A stretch of DNA of 64,000 bases from Blastococcus sp. TF02-8 (GTDB lineage Bacteria; Actinomycetota; Actinomycetes; Mycobacteriales; Geodermatophilaceae), in assembly GCF_003319175.1 (NCBI RefSeq), contig NZ_QOHK01000013.1:1-64000 (forward strand), in the 5' to 3' direction. Shown here piece by piece: positions 1-17,148 of this stretch (positions are counted from its first letter, which is position 1; each line of letters begins with the position of its first letter). Both the position numbers and the translations under genes were made by a program. The notes below the pieces were generated by a model. That model made no database searches. It was not told the origin of the DNA and worked only from the letters and a program-made list of their open reading frames with translations.

Positions 1-132
1 CGGACGCGCAGAAACTCGACCCTTCCGGGCTTCGCTCCTGGCTGGATGTCCAACTCTACGCCGGTTTCCGGTCGACCCGCTACCCGCGGGGCCCGGTCCG
101 GCGGCCCTCCCGGGCCGCGCGGCGCAGAGAGA

Positions 133-161
133 AAGTTACACGGCCCCCTGGGCGGGGTCAA
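133..161 (-). promoter_or_regulatory. Strong housekeeping promoter, probably for an rRNA operon beyond the left edge
   Basis: On the minus strand TTGACC (161-156) and TAACTT (138-133) are separated by exactly 17 bases, a near-consensus sigma-70/HrdB-type promoter. It lies just after the end of tyrS and reads out of the window. In several actinobacteria an rRNA operon follows tyrS, so the roughly 130 bases before the window edge would be its leader. The rRNA genes themselves are not in the window, so the target is inferred. Confidence 0.7.
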
Positions 162-226
162 ACCCGGGGGGCGGTGACGCCCGACACGCACGTCAGAAGC
201 CCTCCCCGGGCCGGCCCCTGCGCGGG

Positions 227-1504
227 TCAGACCCCCCGGCGCACCCCGGCGATGGCGCGGCGCCCGCGGCGCAGGACCAACCAACCGCCGGGCAGCCAGG
301 CGTCCTCCCCGGGCACGACGTCGCCGTCGGTGACGCGCTCGTTGTTCAGGTAGGCGCCGCCCTCCTTGACCGTGCGCCGGGCCTCGGACAGGGAGGCCAC
401 CAGGCCCGTCTGCTGGAGCAGCTGCGCCACCGTGGGGAGGTCGCCGTCGACGGTGATGCTCCCGGCCTCCTGCAGCGCGGCGGTCAGGGTCGCGGCGTCC
501 AGGGACGCCAGGTCCTCCCGCCCGAAGAGCGCCCGCCCGGCGGCCTCGGCCTGGGCGAGCTGATCCGGTCCGTGGACGAGCAGCGTGAGCTCCTCGGCCA
601 GCGCGCGCTGTGCGGTGCGCGCCGCCGGCCGCTCCACGCTCTCCGCGATCAGGGCCTCGACCTCCTCGGCCGGGCGCTCGGAGTACAGCGGCAGCCAGGC
701 CCGCGCATCGGCGTCGTCGGCGTTCAGCCAGAACTGGAAGAAGGCGTAGGGCGACGTGAGCGCGGGGTCGAGCCAGACGGCGCCACCCTCGCTCTTGCCG
801 AACTTCGTCCCGTCGGACTTCGTGACCAGTGGCGTGGAGAGCGCGTGCACCTTCGCACCCTCGGTGCGGCGCACGAGATCGATGCCGGCGGTGAGGTTGC
901 CCCACTGGTCCGAGCCGCCGGTCTGCAACGTGACGCCGTGCCGGCGGTGCAGCTCGCGGAAGTCGTTGGCCTGCAGGATCTGGTAGCTGAACTCGGTGTA
1001 GCTGATCCCGGCCTCGGAGTTCAGCCGGGCGGAGACCGCCTCCTTCGCCAGCATCTGGCTCACCCGGAAGTGCTTGCCGATGTCCCGGAGGAAGTCGATG
1101 GCCGACACCGGCGCCGTCCAGTCGAGGTTGTTCACGTAGACCGGCCCCCGGAGGCCCTCGGTCTCCGCGGGGACGTCGAGGAACGGTGCCACCTGGTCAC
1201 GGATGCGCTCGACCCAGCCCGCGACGGTGTCCCGGTCGTTGAGCTGGCGCTCCGACGACGGCCGCGGGTCGCCGATCAGACCGGTCGCGCCCCCGACGAG
1301 GACGACCGGCTGGTGGCCGGCCCGCTGGAGGGCCCGCAGCACCATGAACTGCAGCAGGTGGCCGACGTGCAGGCTGGGCGCCGTCGGATCGAACCCGGCG
1401 TAGTACGCGACCGGGCCGGTGGCGAGGTGCTCGCGCAGCGCGGCCTCGTCGGTGCTCTGGGCGATGAGGCCGCGGCGGTGCAGTTCGTCGATCACATCGG
1501 TCAC
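227..1504 (-). CDS. tyrS: Tyrosyl-tRNA synthetase
   Basis: Charges tRNA-Tyr with tyrosine in the cytoplasm (class I aminoacyl-tRNA synthetase, 425 aa, normal length). The HIGH-type motif is HVGHL after the APSL segment near residue 45, and the KMSKS-type motif is KFGKS near residue 236. The C-terminal 70 residues look like an S4-type RNA-binding domain. The GTG start overlaps the stop of the upstream glycosylase gene (GTGA), so it is probably translated as the last gene of the arg-mpg-tyrS run. A strong rRNA-like promoter follows it. Confidence 0.97.
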   Translation of the reverse strand: MTDVIDELHRRGLIAQSTDEAALREHLATGPVAYYAGFDPTAPSLHVGHLLQFMVLRALQRAGHQPVVLVGGATGLIGDPRPSSERQLNDRDTVAGWVERIRDQVAPFLDVPAETEGLRGPVYVNNLDWTAPVSAIDFLRDIGKHFRVSQMLAKEAVSARLNSEAGISYTEFSYQILQANDFRELHRRHGVTLQTGGSDQWGNLTAGIDLVRRTEGAKVHALSTPLVTKSDGTKFGKSEGGAVWLDPALTSPYAFFQFWLNADDADARAWLPLYSERPAEEVEALIAESVERPAARTAQRALAEELTLLVHGPDQLAQAEAAGRALFGREDLASLDAATLTAALQEAGSITVDGDLPTVAQLLQQTGLVASLSEARRTVKEGGAYLNNERVTDGDVVPGEDAWLPGGWLVLRRGRRAIAGVRRGV

Positions 1505-2178
1505 GGGGCACCATCCTGCCCGGCGCGACGACTCCGCGACCTACCCACCCGTCCAGCGCCCCCCGCCCGGAAAGCGCTCACCGACGGGGCGCCGGTCTCC
1601 CAGAACCGCCACGGCAGCTCCGTCGCCACGCTGATCCCGACCCGCGGCCCCGCCGAGACGTCGGCCGGCGCGGGCCCCCGGTGCAACCGCACCGGCGACG
1701 ACGCATCGAGCAGGTCGGTCCCCAGGTCCTCCCGCCCGATCGCCAGTGCCTGGGTCAGCCGGGCCGGGCCACCGGCCAGGTCGCGGGGGGATCGGGCGGC
1801 CGGCCGGCGAGAGCGGGCGAGCTCCTCCCCCACCACGACGTCGCCCGCGCGCATCAGGACCGCCTCGCCGTCGCCCTCGGGGCCGACGACGACGTTGGCG
1901 CACCAGTGCACCCCGTAGGAGAAGTAGACGTAGAGCCGCCCGGGCGGGCCGAACATGATCGCGGCGCGCGGCGTCGGCCCACGGTGCGAGTGCGCTGCGG
2001 GGTCGATGCCGGAGCCCGAGTAGGCCTCCACCTCGGTCAACCGCAGGGCGACCGTTCCCTCCGGCCGGTCGGTCACCACCCAGCAACCGAGCAGCGACCG
2101 CGCGACGACGTCGACCGGCCCGAGCAGCTCCTCGGCGCGGAGGACGGGACCGGGCGACGGCGTCGGGTCGGGCGACAC
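1501..2178 (-). CDS. mpg: DNA-3-methyladenine glycosylase (AAG/MPG family)
   Basis: Base-excision repair enzyme that removes alkylated purines such as 3-methyladenine. The protein is 225 aa from a GTG start 2 nt after the argH stop. The reading frame stays open further upstream inside argH, but residues there do not resemble the family. Family landmarks are LLGCWV, the RLTEVEAY segment carrying the probable catalytic Glu, HSHRG and the aromatic-rich YVYFSYG. The C-terminal tail after about residue 200 is Arg/Gly-rich and probably disordered. Its stop overlaps the tyrS start. Position between argH and tyrS suggests co-transcription rather than a shared pathway. Confidence 0.92.
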   Translation of the reverse strand: MSPDPTPSPGPVLRAEELLGPVDVVARSLLGCWVVTDRPEGTVALRLTEVEAYSGSGIDPAAHSHRGPTPRAAIMFGPPGRLYVYFSYGVHWCANVVVGPEGDGEAVLMRAGDVVVGEELARSRRPAARSPRDLAGGPARLTQALAIGREDLGTDLLDASSPVRLHRGPAPADVSAGPRVGISVATELPWRFWETGAPSVSAFRAGGAGRVGRSRSRRAGQDGAP

Positions 2179-2180
2179 GG

Positions 2181-7302
<5,122 letters not shown>

Positions 7303-7306
<4 letters not shown>

Positions 7307-8454
7307 GTCGAGTACGCCGAGTTCTCGTGCACGTAGGCGATGGACAGGTCGTTGGTCCAGACGGTGGCCTGCTCGCCGCCCGCCTTGAGGTCGACGTCGA
7401 TCGTGATCGCCCGGCCGGTGAGGTCGACCCCCTCGCGCGGGTCACCGATCGAGCCGCCCCGGCAGACGGTCACGCCGTTGATCGTGACGTCGACCTGGTC
7501 GGCCTCGAAGGCGGCGTCGGTGGTGCCGATGGCGGCGAGCACGCGACCCCAGTTGGGGTCGTTGCCGAACAGTGCGGTCTTCAGCAGGTTGTTGCGGGCG
7601 CACGCCCGGCCGGCGGTCAGCGCGTCCTCGACGCTGGCGGCGTTGCGGACGGTGATCGCGATGTCCTTGGTGGAGCCCTCGGCGTCGGCCAGCAGCTGCA
7701 TCGCGAGGTCGGTGCACGCGGCGGTGAGCGCCTCGGTCAGCTCCTCCTCGGTCGGCTCGGCGCCGCTCACGCCGTTCGCCATCGCGATCACGGTGTCGTT
7801 GGTCGACAGGCAGCCGTCGGAGTCCACCCGCTCGAAGCTGACCGCGGTGGCCGCCTCGAGCGCACGCTGCAGCACGTCGGGGTCGGCGGCGGCGTCGGTG
7901 GTGAGGACGACGAGCATCGTGGCCAGGCTCGGGGCGAGCATGCCCGCGCCCTTGGCCATGCCGCCGACGGTCCAGCCCTCGCGCTGCTGGATGGTCGTCT
8001 TGGGGACGCTGTCGGTGGTCATGATCGCGCGGGCGGCGTCGGGGCCGCCGTCCTCGGAGAGCTTCGTGACGGCGTCGGTGACGCCGGCGGTGAGCTCGTC
8101 CATGGGCAGCCGGACACCGATCAGGCCGGTGCTGGCGACGGCGACATCGATCGCGCCGATGTCGAGGGCCGCGGCGGCGTGCTCGGCGGTTGCGTGGGTG
8201 TCTGAGAAGCCCTCGGGGCCGGTGCAGGCGTTGGCCCCTCCGGAGTTGAGGACGACGGCGCGGCACCGCTGACCGGCGAGCACCTGGCGGCTCCACTGCA
8301 CGGGCGCGGCCGGGAACCGGTTGGTGGTGAAGACGGCGGCTGCGGCGTCGTCCGGTCCGGTGTTGAGGACGACGGCGACGTCGGGGTCGCCGCTCGACTT
8401 GAGCCCGGCGGCGACGCCGGCGGCGGAGAACCCCTGCGGGGCGGTGACGCTCAC
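7303..8454 (-). CDS. argJ: Bifunctional glutamate N-acetyltransferase/ornithine acetyltransferase
   Basis: Recycles the acetyl group from N-acetylornithine to glutamate and can also use acetyl-CoA in the bifunctional forms. 383 aa. The self-cleavage site is in [16 protein letters not shown], where the Thr of ATML becomes the new N-terminal nucleophile. Start is GTG with AGAGGA about eight bases upstream; 25 nt separate it from the argC stop. The cyclic pathway is implied because no argE- or argA-like gene lies here. Confidence 0.96.
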
Positions 8455-8479
8455 TGGGCATCCTCTGGTGCGGAGATGG

Positions 8480-9556
<1,077 letters not shown>

Positions 9557-9659
9557 CGGTTTCCCAGCCGCCTGTCAGTCACCGTTCGCGGTTCTGTCAG
9601 TACCCAGAGGCACAGTGCTCCTCGTCCGACGATGCTCGCCGGACGAGGAGGGGGTTCCC

Positions 9660-9974
9660 GTGCAGATCACCGAGCCGTTCGGCGCCATCGACCTGGTCGA
9701 CGAGGAGGCCGGCCCGGTGCTGCGGCTGCGCGGAGAGGTCGACTCCGCGGTGGTCGCGCGGTGGGATGCCTCCGGGCAGCACCACGGAAGGGCTGTCGCC
9801 GTCGACGTCTCCGGCACGACGTTCCTCGACTGCCGCGGCCTGCGGCTGGTCGTCCGGGAGACCGAGGCGGCTCGCCGCTCCGGCCGCATGCCCGAGCTGC
9901 GCCGCCCGTCGAGCTCGGTGCGCCGGCTGGTCGACATCACCGGTGCCGGCCCGCTGTTCGCCACCGTCGCCTGA
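9660..9974 (+). CDS. STAS-domain protein (anti-sigma factor antagonist-like)
   Basis: Small single-domain STAS protein, 104 aa. The GTG start is fixed by AGGAGGGGG six bases upstream. VAVDVSGTTFLDCRGLRLVVRE matches the STAS segment where the phosphorylatable Ser/Thr normally lies; here the Asp-Cys pair occupies the position that is usually DSS/DST, so phosphorylation control may be absent or use another residue. No anti-sigma kinase or sigma factor is adjacent. Probable role in a partner-switching circuit or as a scaffold, not provable here. An 8-bp direct repeat (CTGTCAGT) lies upstream. Confidence 0.7.
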   Translation: MQITEPFGAIDLVDEEAGPVLRLRGEVDSAVVARWDASGQHHGRAVAVDVSGTTFLDCRGLRLVVRETEAARRSGRMPELRRPSSSVRRLVDITGAGPLFATVA

Positions 9975-10033
9975 CTCGACGCCGGGGCCGACGGTCGGCG
10001 ATGAGTTCTCGGGCGTCCGGGGGTCAGACGTGC

Positions 10034-10441
10034 ATGACCACTTCTCAGGCCTCGGCCACCACCCTGACCCAGCTCGCCACCGCCATGTTCACCGTGCGGG
10101 ACCAGGACGCCGCGCTCGCCTTCTACGTCGACGTGCTCGGCTTCGAGGTGCGCGGTGACCAGCGCTTCGGCGAGAACGGCGAGCACCGCTGGCTGGAGGT
10201 CGCCCCGCGCGGTTCGGCCGCCCGGCTCGCCCTCAACCCGCCCATGGGCGACACCCCCGGTGGCTCCGCGATCGGCGTCGAGAGCAGCGACGTCCTGGCC
10301 GAGCACGCCCGGCTCGCCGCCCGGGGCGACGTGGAGGTCGGGCCGACCCCGACCCGGATGCCCGGAGCTCCGCTCCTGTTCAGCGTCGCGGACCCCGACG
10401 GCAACCACGTCTGGATCGTCGAGGCCGCCCCGGCCGGCTGA
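10034..10441 (+). CDS. VOC-superfamily (glyoxalase/bleomycin-resistance fold) protein
   Basis: 135 aa with one complete VOC unit: TAMFTVRDQDAALAFYVDVLGF at the start and FSVADPDGNHVWIVE at the end. These proteins are metal-dependent lyases, dioxygenases or drug-binding proteins; the substrate cannot be told from sequence. Start is the ATG at 10034. Lies between the STAS gene and the convergent SnoaL-like gene. Confidence 0.8.
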   Translation: MTTSQASATTLTQLATAMFTVRDQDAALAFYVDVLGFEVRGDQRFGENGEHRWLEVAPRGSAARLALNPPMGDTPGGSAIGVESSDVLAEHARLAARGDVEVGPTPTRMPGAPLLFSVADPDGNHVWIVEAAPAG

Positions 10442-10467
10442 CGACGACCGGGGCGGCCCGCGCATGG

Positions 10468-10830
10468 TCAGCCGGGCACGCGGTCGAGGAAGCCCAGGAC
10501 GGTGCGCAGCCGGCCGTTCCCGTCGGTGACGGCGACGTCGGAACCGGCGATCGGCGCGGCGTCCCCCTCCGGGCCGAGCTCCCAGGAGAACCGCAGCTGG
10601 TCGTGGTGGCCGTCGACGGGGCCGTTCAGCCGGAAGACGAACCCTGGGAACTGAGCCTGCACCGCGGCGATGGTGGCCGCGATCCCCTCGCCGCCGGTGG
10701 CATCGGCCAGCGGGTCGACGTAGCGGCCGTCGGGCGTCCACAGCTCCTCGACCGCGCGGCGGCGGGCCTCCGGGTCGGTCTCGTTCCAGGCGCCGATGTA
10801 GCGCTCGGCGAGGGTCGTGTAGTCGCTCAT
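10468..10830 (-). CDS. SnoaL/NTF2-like fold protein
   Basis: 120 aa protein starting MSDYTTLAERYIGAWNETDPEARR, with LWTPDGRYVDPLA and FRFSWEL-type strands, the pattern of SnoaL-like polyketide cyclase/steroid isomerase-fold proteins. The start is supported by GAGGAG before the ATG; an in-frame ATG seven codons upstream lacks one. Faces the XRE regulator gene across a 125-bp gap holding a 25-bp dyad, so it is the probable target of that regulator. Enzymatic role unknown. Confidence 0.75.
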   Translation of the reverse strand: MSDYTTLAERYIGAWNETDPEARRRAVEELWTPDGRYVDPLADATGGEGIAATIAAVQAQFPGFVFRLNGPVDGHHDQLRFSWELGPEGDAAPIAGSDVAVTDGNGRLRTVLGFLDRVPG

Positions 10831-10899
10831 GGTGGGCTCCTCTCGGTTCACCGCCCGGGTGGCGGTTCGGAGACCACCGTCGCGGGACGAGGGAGGCGG

Positions 10900-10924
10900 G
10901 TCGATTACCTGCGAGGTAAGCGAC
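10900..10924. promoter_or_regulatory. 25-bp dyad, likely operator of the divergent XRE regulator
   Basis: GTCGATTACCT (10900-10910) and AGGTAAGCGAC (10914-10924) form an inverted repeat around GCG with a single mismatch; the inner TTACCT/AGGTAA arms are perfect. It lies between the SnoaL-like gene (minus) and the XRE regulator (plus, 31 nt downstream of the dyad), the standard place for an autoregulatory operator. Confidence 0.6.
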
Positions 10925-10955
10925 CGGAGGACGCCGTCGCCCTACGGTCGGCGCC

Positions 10956-11741
10956 ATGACCTCCCCACCCGTCGGGCACCTGCTGCGTTCCTGGCGGCAG
11001 CGGCGCCGCCTCTCCCAGCTCGACCTCTCCAACGAGGCGGGTGTCTCCGCCCGCCACCTGAGCTTCGTGGAGACCGGGCGGTCGCAGCCCAGCCGCGAGA
11101 TGGTGCTGCACCTGGCCGAGCAGCTGGAGGTGCCGCTGCGCGCGCGCAACGAGCTGCTCGTCGCGGCCGGCTACGCCCCGGTCTACGGGCGGCGGGGTCT
11201 GGCCACCCCGGACATGCAGGCCGTCCGGCGCGCCATCGAGACGGTGCTGGCCGCCTACGAGCCGTTCCCCGCCGCGGTGGTCGACCGCGGCTGGGACATG
11301 GTCGCCGCCAACCGGGGAGTTCCGCTGCTGACCGACGGCGCGGACCCGCGGCTGCTGGAGCCGCCGGTCAACGTCCTGCGGTTGTCCCTGCACCCCGACG
11401 GGATGGCGCCGCGGATCCGCAACCTGCCCCAGTGGCGGGCGCACGTGCTCCAGCGGCTGGCCCGCGAGACCCGGCTCTCCGGTGATGCCGGGCTGGCGGC
11501 CCTGCACCGGGAGCTGTCCCTGCTCCCCGGTGGTCTGGACCCGAGCCCGCCGGACGGCATCGCCGTTCCGCTGCGCATCCGGGTCGGGGACGACGAGCTG
11601 TCGTTCCTCTCCACCGTGACGACGTTCGGCACCGCGGTGGACCTGACCGCGGCCGAGGTCAGCGTCGAGGCGTTCCTGCCCGCCGACGAGCGCACCGCGG
11701 AGGCGGTCCGGGCTCAGGCGAGCGGGTCGGTGTCACCGTAG
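10956..11741 (+). CDS. XRE-family transcriptional regulator with MmyB-like ligand domain
   Basis: 261 aa. Residues 5-70 form a helix-turn-helix (LLRSWRQRRRLSQLDLSNEAGVSARHLSFVETGRSQPS in two halves), the rest resembles the MmyB-like PAS-type ligand-binding domain (AYEPFPAAVVDRGWDMVAAN, TTFGTAVDLTAAEVSVEAFLP). Such regulators usually control an adjacent divergent short gene; here the SnoaL-like gene and the 25-bp dyad fit. Its 3' end overlaps the convergent SDR gene by 28 bases. Confidence 0.88.
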   Translation: MTSPPVGHLLRSWRQRRRLSQLDLSNEAGVSARHLSFVETGRSQPSREMVLHLAEQLEVPLRARNELLVAAGYAPVYGRRGLATPDMQAVRRAIETVLAAYEPFPAAVVDRGWDMVAANRGVPLLTDGADPRLLEPPVNVLRLSLHPDGMAPRIRNLPQWRAHVLQRLARETRLSGDAGLAALHRELSLLPGGLDPSPPDGIAVPLRIRVGDDELSFLSTVTTFGTAVDLTAAEVSVEAFLPADERTAEAVRAQASGSVSP

Positions 11742-12509
11742 GGGCGCAGCCGGAGCTGCCGGGCGGCGTCCTCGGGGGTGGTCGAGCGCAGCACGTCCAG
11801 GTCGTCCTTGCCCGCCCGCACGAAGCGGCCGGACCACTGGTCGAGCTCACCGGCGGCGATCGCTGCGACGATGTCGACGACGGCCCCGGGCGGCGTCCAG
11901 TCCTCGAACCCCTGCCACATGTGCATCGAGCGCGTCATCGGGGTGTCGACGACGCCCGGTGCGACGTCGAAGGCCCGCACGTCGGAACCCTCGAGCCCGG
12001 CGACCAGCGCCTCGGTGAGCCGCATCAGCCCCGTCTTGGCCACCGAGTAGGCCGAGTAGTCGGGATTGGCCCGGGTGCTCATGCCGCTGGCGATGTTCAC
12101 CACCCGCCCCCGGTTGCGCAGCACCATCCACGGCACCACGTTGCGGATGGTCAGCTGCGCGCCGCGGACGTGGCTGGAGACGACGTCCCACCACTGGTCG
12201 GCGTCGGCCTCCCAGACCGGCACCTCGAACTCGTCGATCAGCCCCGCGTTGTTGACCAGCAGGTCGATCGGCCCGAGCTCCTCGCGGACCCGACCCACCG
12301 CGTCCTCGACCGACGCGCGGTCGGTGACGTCGGCGGCCACGGCCAGCGTGCGGGCACCGGTCGCCGCCGCGACGTCGTCCATCGCCGTCCGGAGCCGGTC
12401 GCCGTTCCGGGCGAGGCCGGCCACAGCCATGCCGCGGGCGGCCAGCCCCTCGACGAGGTGCCGGCCGATCCCGGTGGACGCCCCCGTGACGAGGGCGACG
12501 CCGCTCAGG

Positions 12510-12517
<8 letters not shown>
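11714..12517 (-). CDS. Short-chain dehydrogenase/reductase (SDR)
   Basis: 267 aa classical SDR. Cofactor motif TGASTGIGRH, NNAG at about residue 90 and the active-site Ser with YSVAK-type Tyr-Lys pair (NIASGMS ... YSAYSVAKTG). Substrate unknown. The GTG start lies inside the last codons of pheT (8-nt overlap), so it is probably co-translated with pheST, an odd partnership. Its end overlaps the convergent XRE regulator gene by 28 bases. Confidence 0.9.
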
Positions 12518-16210
<3,693 letters not shown>

Positions 16211-16233
16211 ATCATCGCAAGTCGGAGGTGGGC

Positions 16234-17076
16234 GTGGCGGTCGTCCTCGCGCTGGCGTCGGCGGTCGTCTACGGGGCCTCGGACTTCCTCGGCGGTCTGG
16301 CCAGCCGGAGGGCGTCGGTGTTCGCCGTCGTCGTCCTCTCCCAGGTCGTCGGGCTGGTCTCCCTCCTGCTCCTGCTCCCCTGGCTCGGCGGATCGGTGAC
16401 CCCCGCCGATCTCGGCTGGGGCGCGGCGGCCGGGCTCGCCGGTGCCACCGGCCTGCTCGTCTTCTTCCGCGCGCTCGCCGGCGGCGCCATGAGCGTCGTC
16501 GCCCCGGTCACCGGCGTGACCGCCGCTGCCGTGCCGGTCCTCGCCGGACTGCTCGGCGGGGACCGCATCGACGGATGGGCCGCCGCCGGGATCGTCCTCG
16601 CGCTGGTCGCCGTCGTCCTGGTATCCGCCGAGGGCGGCCTGCGCGCGCTGCGGGCCGCCCGCCCCGACTCGCTGCTCCCGGCTCTGGCCGCCGGCACCGC
16701 CTTCGGGGTCTTCTTCGTCCTGCTCGACCGCACCTCGGCCGATGCCGGGCTCACCCCGCTCGCCGCGGCGCGCACGGCATCGGTGCTCCTCGTGCTGCTG
16801 GTGGCCCTCGCCACCCGCGGTGAGCTGCGGCCCACCCGGCCGGCCCTGCCGCTCGTCGTGGTCTCCGGAGTGGGCGACATGGCGGCCAACGCCCTGTTCC
16901 TGCTCGCCACCCAGACCGACGGCCCGCTGGCCGTCATCGGCGTGCTCTCCTCCCTGTACCCGGTGAGCACGGTCGTGCTCGCCCAGCTGGTGCTGCGGGA
17001 GCGGCTGGTCGCGGCACAGGTGACAGGTCTCGTCACCGCCGCCGCGGCCGTCGTGCTGATCACGCTCCCCGGTTGA
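16234..17076 (+). CDS. EamA/DMT-family membrane transporter
   Basis: 280 aa integral membrane protein with about ten hydrophobic helices in two EamA repeats (first from VVLALASAVVYGASDFLGG, second from LLPALAAGTAFGVFFVLL). Family members move metabolites or drugs; the substrate is unknown. A GTG at 16228 overlaps the GGAGG ribosome-binding site itself, so the GTG at 16234, six bases after it, is the better start. Ends with the typical LVLRERLVAAQVTGLVTAAAAVVLI segment split over the last two helices. Confidence 0.88.
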   Translation: MAVVLALASAVVYGASDFLGGLASRRASVFAVVVLSQVVGLVSLLLLLPWLGGSVTPADLGWGAAAGLAGATGLLVFFRALAGGAMSVVAPVTGVTAAAVPVLAGLLGGDRIDGWAAAGIVLALVAVVLVSAEGGLRALRAARPDSLLPALAAGTAFGVFFVLLDRTSADAGLTPLAAARTASVLLVLLVALATRGELRPTRPALPLVVVSGVGDMAANALFLLATQTDGPLAVIGVLSSLYPVSTVVLAQLVLRERLVAAQVTGLVTAAAAVVLITLPG

Positions 17077-17148
17077 GGGACTCCCCCTTCGGGGGGTGAT
17101 CGCGCCGGTCGACTCCGGTCCTCCGCGGCGGCGGCCGATCCCCGTTCC

